NCBI GenBank assembly: GCA_903892365.1
Contig: CAITIF010000475.1
Span: forward strand, 1-10,980
Direction: 5' to 3'
Origin: an uncultured Pirellula sp.
GTDB taxonomy: Bacteria > Planctomycetota > Planctomycetia > Pirellulales > Pirellulaceae
Length of the DNA: 10,980 bases
Shown here: one piece after another, positions 1 through 5,864 of the stretch
Layout: the number at the start of each line of letters is the position of its first letter
How positions within the stretch are numbered: position 1 is the first letter of the stretch
Program-made: the position numbers and the translations under genes
The notes under the pieces: generated by a model
What the model was told of the DNA's origin: nothing
Seen by the model: the letters and a program-made list of their open reading frames with translations, nothing else
Databases searched by the model: none

Positions 1-1
1 G

Positions 2-220
2 GTTCAAATTACGAAGATCCATGGTATCGATCTCAAATCGACTCGTTCTTCAAGCCAAGCGATCATCCGTATGAATGTGCTCGCAGCAGGTGAAATGCTT
101 CATGCTGCGGGTAAAGTTCCGCGTTGGATTGGCCTTACCCTGGAGAAAACAGATGGCGTCTGGATGGTTGCAGACGTGGAAGAGAAGGATCCGCTGCACG
201 AATTCATGGAACGCGATTAG
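2..220 (+). CDS. C-terminal 72 residues of an unidentified protein (5' truncated)
   Basis: An open frame runs from the left edge to TAG at 218-220, so only the C-terminus is visible. I do not recognise the family. The residues alternate as in a beta-sheet and end in PRWIGLTLEKTDGVWMVADV, followed by a charged tail (EEKDPLHEFMERD). A closing 'L-x-K-x-D-G-x-W-x-V' strand is common at the end of NTF2-like/SnoaL-like domains, so that fold is a weak guess. The frame has natural-looking amino-acid composition, and its stop is followed at once by a hairpin shared with the convergent dehydratase gene, which supports a real gene end. A longer frame from 124 in another phase crosses the minus-strand gene and is a shadow. 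Confidence 0.6.
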   Translation, partial: VQITKIHGIDLKSTRSSSQAIIRMNVLAAGEMLHAAGKVPRWIGLTLEKTDGVWMVADVEEKDPLHEFMERD

Positions 221-242
221 GGACACCTAACTCGTGTCCCTA
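218..242. terminator. Hairpin between convergent genes, possible bidirectional terminator
   Basis: A perfect 9-bp inverted repeat, TAGGGACAC (218-226) and GTGTCCCTA (234-242), flanks a 7-nt loop. It sits between two convergent genes. The left arm includes the TAG stop of the plus-strand gene, and the right arm ends 4 nt short of the minus-strand stop (247-249). The thymine run after it on the plus strand is poor (TATTTTGCAGTTTT after a 5-nt gap), so termination is inferred from stem and location rather than a textbook U-tract. Confidence 0.5.
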
Positions 243-246
243 CGGC

Positions 247-762
247 CTATTTTGCAGTTTTGGCAGCCAAATACTCGACAGGAATTGGAATTCCCTTGAG
301 CGTTCCTTCGACAACGATATTTTGGCCGACGACGCCCTGAAATCGACAGACGATCAATCTAGGCTTTCGGACCTTGAGCAGTTCACACATGACTATCAAT
401 CGGTCGCCAGGAACCACGGGGTCTCGGAAGCGGACATCTTCGAGTCCACCAAAACCAACCATCGAATCGCCGAGCAACCCGTATTTGTGGGAGCAATAGC
501 AGCAAACCTGGGCGACTGCCTCCAACATGACAACGCCTGGCATCAAGGGCATACCGGGCATGTGCCCGCGAACCCAAAATTCCTGGTCAGTGACATCCTT
601 GTAGCCGACGCAAGCAACTCGAACAGGATCTTCGTAAACGATCGCTGTGAGCTGCTCCATTTCAAAACGCTGAGGATTGTACTTACGAATCTGCTCGATG
701 TCGGCAACAACGTTGCCAAAATCTAGGGTGTTCGGATCGACAATGAAATCTTTAGCAACCAC
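247..762 (-). CDS. FabZ/FabA-type beta-hydroxyacyl-ACP dehydratase (hotdog fold)
   Basis: This 171-residue protein should dehydrate 3-hydroxyacyl-ACP to trans-2-enoyl-ACP in fatty-acid or related acyl synthesis in the cytoplasm. The FabZ active-site block is clear: RGHMPGMPLMPGVVMLEAVA, with catalytic His67 and Glu81, the same 14-residue spacing as His54/Glu68 in E. coli FabZ. It is followed by FGGLEDVRFRDPVVPGD, the usual second conserved strand. About 15 extra N-terminal residues lengthen it relative to minimal FabZ. The start is GTG at 762, because an in-frame TAG lies two codons upstream and no ATG occurs before residue 35. It lies 3 nt behind a tiny basic-protein gene, so translation is probably coupled. 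Planctomycetes often have several FabZ-like paralogs, so the exact substrate is uncertain and no symbol is given. Confidence 0.85.
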   Translation of the reverse strand: MVAKDFIVDPNTLDFGNVVADIEQIRKYNPQRFEMEQLTAIVYEDPVRVACVGYKDVTDQEFWVRGHMPGMPLMPGVVMLEAVAQVCCYCSHKYGLLGDSMVGFGGLEDVRFRDPVVPGDRLIVMCELLKVRKPRLIVCRFQGVVGQNIVVEGTLKGIPIPVEYLAAKTAK

Positions 763-765
763 GGA

Positions 766-864
766 CTAGGTTCGCACCTTACGACGCTTGGATTTGCGTG
801 CTTTGCTATTCGCCGCTCGTTGCCCGTGATTAGCCTTTTTCAGTTTTCGGTGTGGTTTTGTCAT
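766..864 (-). CDS. 32-residue, highly basic small protein upstream of the dehydratase
   Basis: Reading the minus strand, ATG at 864-862 opens a 32-codon frame ending in TAG at 768-766. The peptide begins MTKPHRKLKKANHGQRA and ends KARKSKRRKVRT: 8 Lys, 6 Arg and 2 His in 32 residues, with no acidic residue. Such composition is typical of small ribosomal or RNA-binding proteins (bL34- or THX-like in character), but I cannot assign it to a named family. It lies in the same frame as the dehydratase, separated only by TAG TCC before that gene's GTG, so the two look co-transcribed and translationally coupled. No strong Shine-Dalgarno is visible before the ATG; the dehydratase could use AAGGTG (780-775), which is inside this gene. 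Its size would make automated callers miss it. Confidence 0.55.
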   Translation of the reverse strand: MTKPHRKLKKANHGQRAANSKARKSKRRKVRT

Positions 865-968
865 AATTGAGGAAGAATTCGAGGAAATAGGGGTCATCCT
901 GACGCCTACGTAGCGTTTGGGTCGGATAGGATAACAGTATTGGCAGTTTGTGAAAAGCCGTTTTTGGC

Positions 969-998
969 TTGCCGCAAAGACCTTGTCAAGCGTATTAT
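969..998 (+). promoter_or_regulatory. Possible sigma70-type promoter for the IscA-like gene
   Basis: TTGCCG (969-974, 4 of 6 consensus matches) is separated by 18 nt from TATTAT (993-998, 5 of 6 matches). A start near 1005 would leave an 87-nt leader before ATG 1092. It shares the same A/T core with the opposing minus-strand -10, giving a compact back-to-back promoter. It is supported only by box similarity and position. Confidence 0.35.
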
Positions 999-999
999 A
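994..999 (-). promoter_or_regulatory. Possible minus-strand -10 box for the small-protein/dehydratase unit
   Basis: On the minus strand the sequence reads CGTAGTATAATACG, with a perfect TATAAT at 999-994. No good -35 is seen; TTAACT lies 19 nt upstream. A start near 987 would give a leader of about 120 nt before the ATG at 864. This is inferred from one box only. Confidence 0.3.
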
Positions 1000-1091
1000 C
1001 TACGTAACAAGTCGATCCAGTTAAAACGTCGTGGAGTTCGATTCGGACTCGGGGACGTAAACCCTTTCATATCATGGTTTTGAGGTTTGCA

Positions 1092-1421
1092 ATGGCGGTG
1101 AACGTAACAGAAGAAGCAGCGTTGGAGCTCAAGCGTGCACACGAAGAGAGTAACTTGACAGAAGATACGTTTGTTCGAGTGGGTGTTGTGGCCGGCGGCT
1201 GCTCGGGATTTGAATATTCCTTGAGTTTTGACGATAAATTTGATGAGAACAAAGACAGTCGCTACGACCAATACGGCGTTGCAGTGGTTGTTGATAAAAA
1301 GAGCGCACTTCTTCTGGATGGCGCAGTAATTGGATGGCACAAGAGCTTGGAACGACAAGGCTTTACGTTTGAGAATCCAAACGCAACCAAATCCTGCGGT
1401 TGTGGCAAGTCTTTTCAGTAA
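1092..1421 (+). CDS. IscA/ErpA/HesB-type iron-sulfur cluster assembly protein
   Basis: This 109-residue A-type carrier protein would bind and pass on Fe-S clusters (or iron) to apoproteins in the cytoplasm. The three family cysteines are present: Cys37 in VAGGCSGFEY, and Cys102 and Cys104 in SCGCGKSF, seven residues from the C-terminus. Length and spacing match the family. ATG 1092 is chosen because GAGG (1082-1085) sits 6 nt upstream and family proteins begin close to the 'VTEEAALELKR' helix. An in-frame ATG at 1074 would add only MVLRFA and has no ribosome site. The gene stands alone with its own promoter region and terminator, and no isc/suf neighbours are visible, so IscA, ErpA and SufA cannot be told apart. 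Confidence 0.9.
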   Translation: MAVNVTEEAALELKRAHEESNLTEDTFVRVGVVAGGCSGFEYSLSFDDKFDENKDSRYDQYGVAVVVDKKSALLLDGAVIGWHKSLERQGFTFENPNATKSCGCGKSFQ

Positions 1422-1459
1422 TTCGGCTGTGTCTCGCTTTTGCGAGAGGAATTCCGAAT
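1421..1459 (+). terminator. First of two hairpins after the IscA-like gene
   Basis: TCTCGC (1432-1437) and GCGAGA (1442-1447) pair around a TTTT loop. An outer repeat, ATTCGG (1421-1426) and CCGAAT (1454-1459), can extend the structure across unpaired flanks, starting on the last base of the stop codon. There is no U-tract after it, so it may stabilise the 3' end or aid termination with the next hairpin. Confidence 0.4.
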
Positions 1460-1466
1460 CAATTTC

Positions 1467-1493
1467 AGAGCCTGGGAAATCCCGGGCTCTTTT
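1467..1493 (+). terminator. Intrinsic terminator of the IscA-like gene
   Basis: AGAGCCTGGG (1467-1476) pairs with CCCGGGCTCT (1481-1490) over ten positions, one of them a G-U wobble, around the loop AAAT. TTTT (1490-1493) follows directly. This is a standard rho-independent form located 46 nt after the stop codon. Confidence 0.75.
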
Positions 1494-1761
1494 CGTATCT
1501 AGCTCGGGAAATGATTCTTGGTTTGGAAAGAGTACCCGAGTCAGCTCGATAGACTATCGTGATTGGTTACGATCGCGGCTAACTCTGTGTTCTTTCGAGA
1601 AGGAAATATGATTCTGGCTCCGGGCGCACACGAGCAGAGTTCATCGGGGTGAAGATTCCCTGGTCACCGTTCTCGCCAGAGTGAGTCAGGGCGTTTAGAA
1701 TGCCAATATTGGCCGGACATGGCGTAGCGTCCAAGTCTATATTCTATTCGTTTCTCGCATA
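1494..1761. other. Intergenic stretch upstream of leuB, no convincing gene
   Basis: Short frames exist on both strands but none has a recognisable product. The best is a 14-codon plus-strand frame at 1608-1652, whose AAGGA lies only 3 nt from its ATG and which contains a single Leu codon, so it is not a leucine attenuator peptide. A weak 6-bp repeat CTCGGG/CCCGAG spans 1503-1540. A possible promoter for leuB is CGGACA (1714-1719), 18 nt, TATATT (1738-1743), which would put transcription start near 1750, only about 12-24 nt from the gene. I see no T-box or other riboswitch. Confidence 0.4.
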
Positions 1762-2853
1762 TTGAGTTTCATTTTGCATTCCAAGATTGTTTTGCTTCCG
1801 GGGGATGGCATTGGCCCAGAGGTGGTTGGCCAAGCGGTACGGGTTCTTGAGGCGATTGCGACTCAGTTCAAGCATGTGTTTGATTTCTCGAGTCATTTGA
1901 TCGGCGGGATAGCGATTGATCAAACGGGGGACGCATTACCGGAATCAACGACAGCGGCTTGCAAAGGTGCGGATGCGATCTTGCTGGGTGCGGTTGGCGG
2001 TCCCAAGTGGGACGATCCCAACGCGAAGACTCGGCCAGAGGCAGGATTGTTAAAGATTCGCAAGGAGCTGGGGTTGTTTGCCAATTTGCGGCCAATTGTC
2101 ACTTTTGACGAGTTGCTGGATTCCTCCCCTTTGAAGCGTCATATCATCGAAGGGACCGATATTCTTTTCTTTCGTGAATTGACCGGCGGCTTGTATTTTG
2201 GTGCCTCCGGATTGGAAGAGCTGCCTGATGGGCAACAACGCGCGTTTAGTACCGCGGTTTACACAACTTCGGAAGTGGAACGGATTGTCAGGATGGCGGC
2301 TGCAGCGGCCGTGAAGCGGCGAGGCAAGTTGACGATGGTGGATAAAGCCAACGTTCTCGAAGCGTCCAGGTTATGGAGACGCGTGTCGGCCAGGATTATG
2401 AAGGAAGAGTTCCCCACGGTCGAATATGACGTGGTCCTAGTCGATTCGATGGCCATGCACTTGCTCAGTCGGCCGACCAGCTTCGACGTGGTGGTGACCA
2501 GCAACATGTTCGGCGACATTTTGACCGATGAGGCATCCATGCTTCCGGGGTCTCTGGGGATGTTACCCAGTGCATCGCTGGGCTCATCAGGTCCTGGACT
2601 GTACGAGCCAATCCATGGTTCCGCTCCCGACATTGCCGGCAAGGGGATCGCGAATCCTCTTGCAACCATTTTGGCCTCTGCCATGTTGCTTAGGCATTCC
2701 CTGGGCTTGGAAAAAGAGGCATTGGCCATCGAGTCAGCCGTCAAGAAGGTTCTTGCGGCGGGGCATCGAACAGCGGATCTCGTTCCGCGGGGGGCCGCAT
2801 CGTTAGGCACGATTGCGATCACGGATTTGGTTCTCCAAGCGCTTGCGGCTTAA
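1762..2853 (+). CDS. leuB: 3-isopropylmalate dehydrogenase
   Basis: LeuB oxidises and decarboxylates (2R,3S)-3-isopropylmalate to 2-oxoisocaproate with NAD+, the third step of leucine biosynthesis, as a cytoplasmic dimer. The frame gives 363 residues, the usual size. Visible family blocks in order are [22 protein letters not shown] with the [16 protein letters not shown] substrate segment, [27 protein letters not shown], the metal-ligand segment [20 protein letters not shown], and [21 protein letters not shown] plus HRTADL for NAD binding. No ATG exists between the upstream in-frame stop (1696) and the conserved motif, so the start is TTG at 1762 or TTG at 1774; neither has a good Shine-Dalgarno. 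It is followed 5 nt later by fhcB, an unexpected partner for a leucine gene. No leuA, leuC or leuD is nearby. Confidence 0.95.
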   Translation: MSFILHSKIVLLPGDGIGPEVVGQAVRVLEAIATQFKHVFDFSSHLIGGIAIDQTGDALPESTTAACKGADAILLGAVGGPKWDDPNAKTRPEAGLLKIRKELGLFANLRPIVTFDELLDSSPLKRHIIEGTDILFFRELTGGLYFGASGLEELPDGQQRAFSTAVYTTSEVERIVRMAAAAAVKRRGKLTMVDKANVLEASRLWRRVSARIMKEEFPTVEYDVVLVDSMAMHLLSRPTSFDVVVTSNMFGDILTDEASMLPGSLGMLPSASLGSSGPGLYEPIHGSAPDIAGKGIANPLATILASAMLLRHSLGLEKEALAIESAVKKVLAAGHRTADLVPRGAASLGTIAITDLVLQALAA

Positions 2854-2858
2854 AAACC

Positions 2859-4031
2859 ATGATCTGTCCTTTTTGTTCTTTGCTATGTGACGAGGAAAGC
2901 TTTCAAAGTGTTCTGTGTGGCATTCGAGCGAATGCGCTGCATGCCATCGAGCGAGTTCAAAAAGCCAGGCAGTCCCCTAGCGAGACGTTTTCGAAGGACC
3001 ACCTTGCAGCTGCGACCATGCTGCTTCAATCGTCCGATCATATTCTGATTACGGGTCGTATAGCGAGTGTGCAGACCGCGCGTTCTGCGATTGGCTTAGC
3101 GAGGCGTCTAAATGCCACCGTGGATTGTGCGGAAGGTGGGCAAGCGTTCAAGAACATCCTTCCCATTCAGCGCAACGGAATGCATTCCGTTTCCCTTGGC
3201 GAGGCACGCGATCATGCAGACCTGTTCGTCGTGATTGGCGATGATTCCGTGCTTTCGGGCTACCCGCGTCTGCCGCAGATGCTATGTTCGAGTGATTTGT
3301 CGCACCGTGTCAAGAAAACAGTACTTCTTCTTGGCGATTTTAGTGAATCCAGTCAACAGCGATGGCAGCAAGCTGGAATGGACACATGGTTCATCCCTTG
3401 CAAACTGGAAAATGTTCCAGCGGCGTTGATGCAGTGGTCGAAGGCGGAAAAACCCATGGGTTCGGATCTTATGGGGCGTCTTGCGCAGTCGCGTTACACG
3501 GCGGTCTTGTGGGTGGCTAGCAGTCTGCGAATGCCTAACGCTGACTTGTGGATTGAGCGATTGATGCAATGGATCGCTGGCCAGAACGAAACAACACGTT
3601 GCGCCGGTTTGGTACTGAGCTCGTTGGAGGGATCTTTCCAGCAAGCGTGCACTTGGTTGACCGGTTTTCCTGGTCGAATTCAATTTCAACAAGGAGAACC
3701 CATTTATGATCCAAGCTTGCATGTTTATTCCAAATGGATTGAATCCGCTGATGATCGGACGGGAAACTCTGCAATCCTGTTGATCGACGAGACGTTGTCA
3801 GAGTCCCCATTTCTCGAAAGCAAGCACTCTGCGGGGGGGACGATTCCATGCGTCGAGATATCCGCAAAATCCAGCATGTTCCCTTGTGCGATTGCGGGTG
3901 CCGAAGTCGCAGCCGACATGTTTCGAGCCGATCAAGCGATTGTCGCACGGGTTGATTCTCAGGAGGTCGCTCAGCCGTCTAGTTTTCAACGACCCTCCGC
4001 AGCGGATTGGCTGGAGAGGTTATGCCGATGA
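2859..4031 (+). CDS. fhcB: Formylmethanofuran dehydrogenase subunit B-like, FhcB of the formyltransferase/hydrolase complex
   Basis: This 390-residue protein resembles FwdB/FmdB. In bacteria FhcB belongs to the Fhc complex that moves a formyl group from tetrahydromethanopterin to a methanofuran-type carrier and releases formate. The N-terminus CPFCSLLCDEE...LCGI holds Cys3, Cys6, Cys10 and Cys20, matching the four ligands of the FwdB [4Fe-4S] site. In archaeal enzymes, a conserved Cys that ligates Mo/W lies just after a 'V-I-D-N-T-A-S-V-C-H' stretch. Here the matching segment, ATVDCAEGGQAFKN (residues 86-99), appears to have Gln95 in its place, with Cys90 five residues earlier. Loss of the redox site is known for methylotroph FhcB, so a structural role is likely. 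ATG 2859 lies 5 nt after leuB without a clear Shine-Dalgarno; the 3' end overlaps fhcA. Confidence 0.82.
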   Translation: MICPFCSLLCDEESFQSVLCGIRANALHAIERVQKARQSPSETFSKDHLAAATMLLQSSDHILITGRIASVQTARSAIGLARRLNATVDCAEGGQAFKNILPIQRNGMHSVSLGEARDHADLFVVIGDDSVLSGYPRLPQMLCSSDLSHRVKKTVLLLGDFSESSQQRWQQAGMDTWFIPCKLENVPAALMQWSKAEKPMGSDLMGRLAQSRYTAVLWVASSLRMPNADLWIERLMQWIAGQNETTRCAGLVLSSLEGSFQQACTWLTGFPGRIQFQQGEPIYDPSLHVYSKWIESADDRTGNSAILLIDETLSESPFLESKHSAGGTIPCVEISAKSSMFPCAIAGAEVAADMFRADQAIVARVDSQEVAQPSSFQRPSAADWLERLCR

Positions 4032-5704
4032 CGATTCGTTTGGAGAATGCGTTTTGCGTTGATGGCGTTGGGAAGTCTGAGATTCGCGATGTGGTGCTGG
4101 AGGGCGCCAGCATTGCTTCGAATGGTGGTGTTTTGGCTTCCGCCAAGAATTCAAAGAGCGAGGTTCGCTACGATCTTTCGGGATGTATGTTGGTGTCGGG
4201 CGGGATCGATTTGCATACTCATATTGGCGGTGGCAAAGTCAATGTCGCGAGATTACTGCTTCCAGAGTTGGTGCAAAATTCCCGTTCGCGGACGCAACTG
4301 GTTGACGAACGACACCAAGCCATGGCGCCCCTCAGTTCGCCGGTACCGGGAACTTTGGAAACGGGTAGACGTTATTTGCAAATGGGTTACACGGCCTGCT
4401 TCGAGCCTGCGGTTCTGCCAGCCAATGCAAGGCATGCTCATGCGGAGATGGCGGACACCCCGTGGCTCGATACGGGTGGATATTTGCTGATGGGCAATGA
4501 TCGGTTGCTATTGGATTGGATCCGGAGTGGCGTGCCGCAACATCAAATCAACGATTACGTCGCTTGGATGATCCGTGCGCATCAGTGCTGCGCGGTGAAG
4601 GTGGTCAACGCAGGAGGGATCGACGCGTTCAAGTTCAATCAGCGCAGCCTGGACGTAGATGATTTGCATGTCCACTTTCAGATCACCCCACGTCAGATTC
4701 TTAAGTCATTAGCGATTGCGGTGGAAGAAATCGGGCTAACGCATCCGCTTCATGTGCATTGCAGTAATCTTGGGGTTGCCGGAAACATCGCATCGACGTT
4801 AGCGACCATCGACGCGGTGGAAGGGCGAAGATTGCATTTGACTCATGCGCAGTTCCACTGCTACGGCAAGGATGGTCCGCATGGCTATAGTTCAGCGGCA
4901 GTCGTACTCGCAGACCGGGTGAACTCGAGTCCGAATTTATCGATCGATGTTGGGCAGTTGCAATTCGGTCAAACGGTAACCTTGTCTGGCGACACGATGC
5001 ATCAATTCTCCAATCGCAAGTTGGCAAGACCTCGGAAGGCGATCTTTCAAGAACTCGAATGCCAAGCAGGATGTGGAGTATTGCCGTTCCGGTATCGGCA
5101 CGATCAATATGTTCACGGTCTGCTCTGGACGATTGGTTTGGAGTTGTTTTTGCGAGTTCAGGATCCGATGCGAGTGTTTCTGACAACCGACCATCCGAAT
5201 GGCGCTCCCTTTACTGCCTATCCGCATTTGATACGCCTATTGATGAGCTATGACTATCGGATGGGAGTTTTTGAACGTCTCCATCCAGATGTTCGAGCGA
5301 CCAGCTCGCTTCCTTCCCTTCGACGCGAGTACACGGTTGAGGAGATTGTGAAGATGACTCGTCTTGGGCCAGCCAGGGCGGTTGGATTGGCTGATCGAGG
5401 AGATCTGGTTCCAGGTTCGTTAGCGGACGTTGTGGTGTACCAGCGGAACGATAACCCCGAAGTGATGTTCGCCAACCCAAAAATGGTGTTTCGGCGAGGC
5501 GAGTTAGTCTATCAGGACGGGAAATGGATGGCCCCCTCCATCAAGTCGACCATTGTCTCTCAAGTGGAAATCGATCCTGCCATGGACGCTCGTTTACGTG
5601 GGATTTGGCGATCTCAGTACGGTTATTCGACCGACACGATTCGAATTCGAGACGAAGAACTAATGGGCCTGGATCGGCAGATCGAGCCTGCGTTGCTCCG
5701 CTAG
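4022..5704 (+). CDS. fhcA: Formylmethanofuran dehydrogenase subunit A-like amidohydrolase, FhcA
   Basis: FhcA/FwdA is the amidohydrolase subunit that hydrolyses the formyl-carrier amide to formate, using a binuclear metal site. From ATG 4022 it has 560 residues. Metal-site motifs are intact: His65 and His67 in GIDLHTHIGGG, the expected carboxylated Lys193 in CAVKVVNAGG, histidines in LHVHCSN (244, 246) and LHLTHAQFHCYG (272-279), and Asp390 in TTDHPNGAPFTAYPH. The C-terminus has the typical 'VPGSLADVVVY' composite-sheet segment of amidohydrolases. Two ATGs are possible, 4022 and 4028 (the latter forming ATGA with the fhcB stop); GGAGAGG at 4013-4019 serves either. The overlap implies coupling to fhcB. 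The fhcC and fhcD subunits needed for the formyltransferase half are not in this window; gyrA follows instead. Confidence 0.93.
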   Translation: MPMTIRLENAFCVDGVGKSEIRDVVLEGASIASNGGVLASAKNSKSEVRYDLSGCMLVSGGIDLHTHIGGGKVNVARLLLPELVQNSRSRTQLVDERHQAMAPLSSPVPGTLETGRRYLQMGYTACFEPAVLPANARHAHAEMADTPWLDTGGYLLMGNDRLLLDWIRSGVPQHQINDYVAWMIRAHQCCAVKVVNAGGIDAFKFNQRSLDVDDLHVHFQITPRQILKSLAIAVEEIGLTHPLHVHCSNLGVAGNIASTLATIDAVEGRRLHLTHAQFHCYGKDGPHGYSSAAVVLADRVNSSPNLSIDVGQLQFGQTVTLSGDTMHQFSNRKLARPRKAIFQELECQAGCGVLPFRYRHDQYVHGLLWTIGLELFLRVQDPMRVFLTTDHPNGAPFTAYPHLIRLLMSYDYRMGVFERLHPDVRATSSLPSLRREYTVEEIVKMTRLGPARAVGLADRGDLVPGSLADVVVYQRNDNPEVMFANPKMVFRRGELVYQDGKWMAPSIKSTIVSQVEIDPAMDARLRGIWRSQYGYSTDTIRIRDEELMGLDRQIEPALLR

Positions 5705-5719
5705 GGTCTTGGCTTGGTA

Positions 5720-5741
5720 CCACGTGTTGTGAAATACGTGG
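5720..5741. promoter_or_regulatory. Palindrome over the gyrA -35, operator candidate
   Basis: CCACGT (5720-5725) and ACGTGG (5736-5741) form a perfect 6-bp inverted repeat around a 10-nt centre that contains the whole TTGTGA -35 element. This is where a repressor would compete with RNA polymerase. It could also be a weak hairpin after fhcA, but no T-run follows. Arms this short can occur by chance. Confidence 0.3.
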
Positions 5742-5754
5742 ATTCTGCTATAGT
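5727..5754 (+). promoter_or_regulatory. Extended -10 promoter of gyrA
   Basis: TTGTGA (5727-5732), a 16-nt spacer, then TGC and TATAGT (5749-5754; 5 of 6 matches with the TG of an extended -10 at 5746-5747). Transcription would begin near 5761, which makes the GTG at 5757 an unlikely translation start and gives gyrA its own transcript, separate from leuB-fhcBA. Confidence 0.55.
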
Positions 5755-5864
5755 TTGTGCGGTCTGAAAGTGCGAAAAATCGTTGGGATTCCTTGCTGGA
5801 AATGCATAGGGCCCGCAATGGTTTTTTGGAGTGTCCAAGTTCCTCTTGTCGAAATGGTAACCCC

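Noticed and set aside
124..726. 200-codon plus-strand frame opposite the FabZ-like gene
   Set aside because: It is antisense to a gene with intact catalytic motifs and its product has no recognisable features; it is a shadow frame.
983..1001. TTGTCA with TATACT as a plus-strand promoter
   Set aside because: The boxes are only 7 nt apart, far too close for sigma70 polymerase.
906..1358. 150-codon minus-strand frame opposite the IscA-like gene
   Set aside because: The plus strand has the conserved three-cysteine Fe-S carrier, and the antisense product shows no family features.
1503..1540. CTCGGG/CCCGAG inverted repeat as a riboswitch or T-box element
   Set aside because: Six pairs around a 26-nt loop are within chance, and no T-box, specifier or other conserved core was seen.
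1330..1611. 93-codon plus-strand frame running through the end of the IscA-like gene and its terminators
   Set aside because: It overlaps a real gene in another phase, crosses two hairpins and has no coding character beyond 1421.
1608..1652. 14-codon frame as a leucine attenuator peptide upstream of leuB
   Set aside because: It has only one Leu codon, its AAGGA is too close to the ATG, and no terminator/antiterminator pair follows.
2259..2822. 187-codon minus-strand frame within leuB
   Set aside because: It is antisense to the conserved LeuB metal- and NAD-binding segments; a shadow frame.
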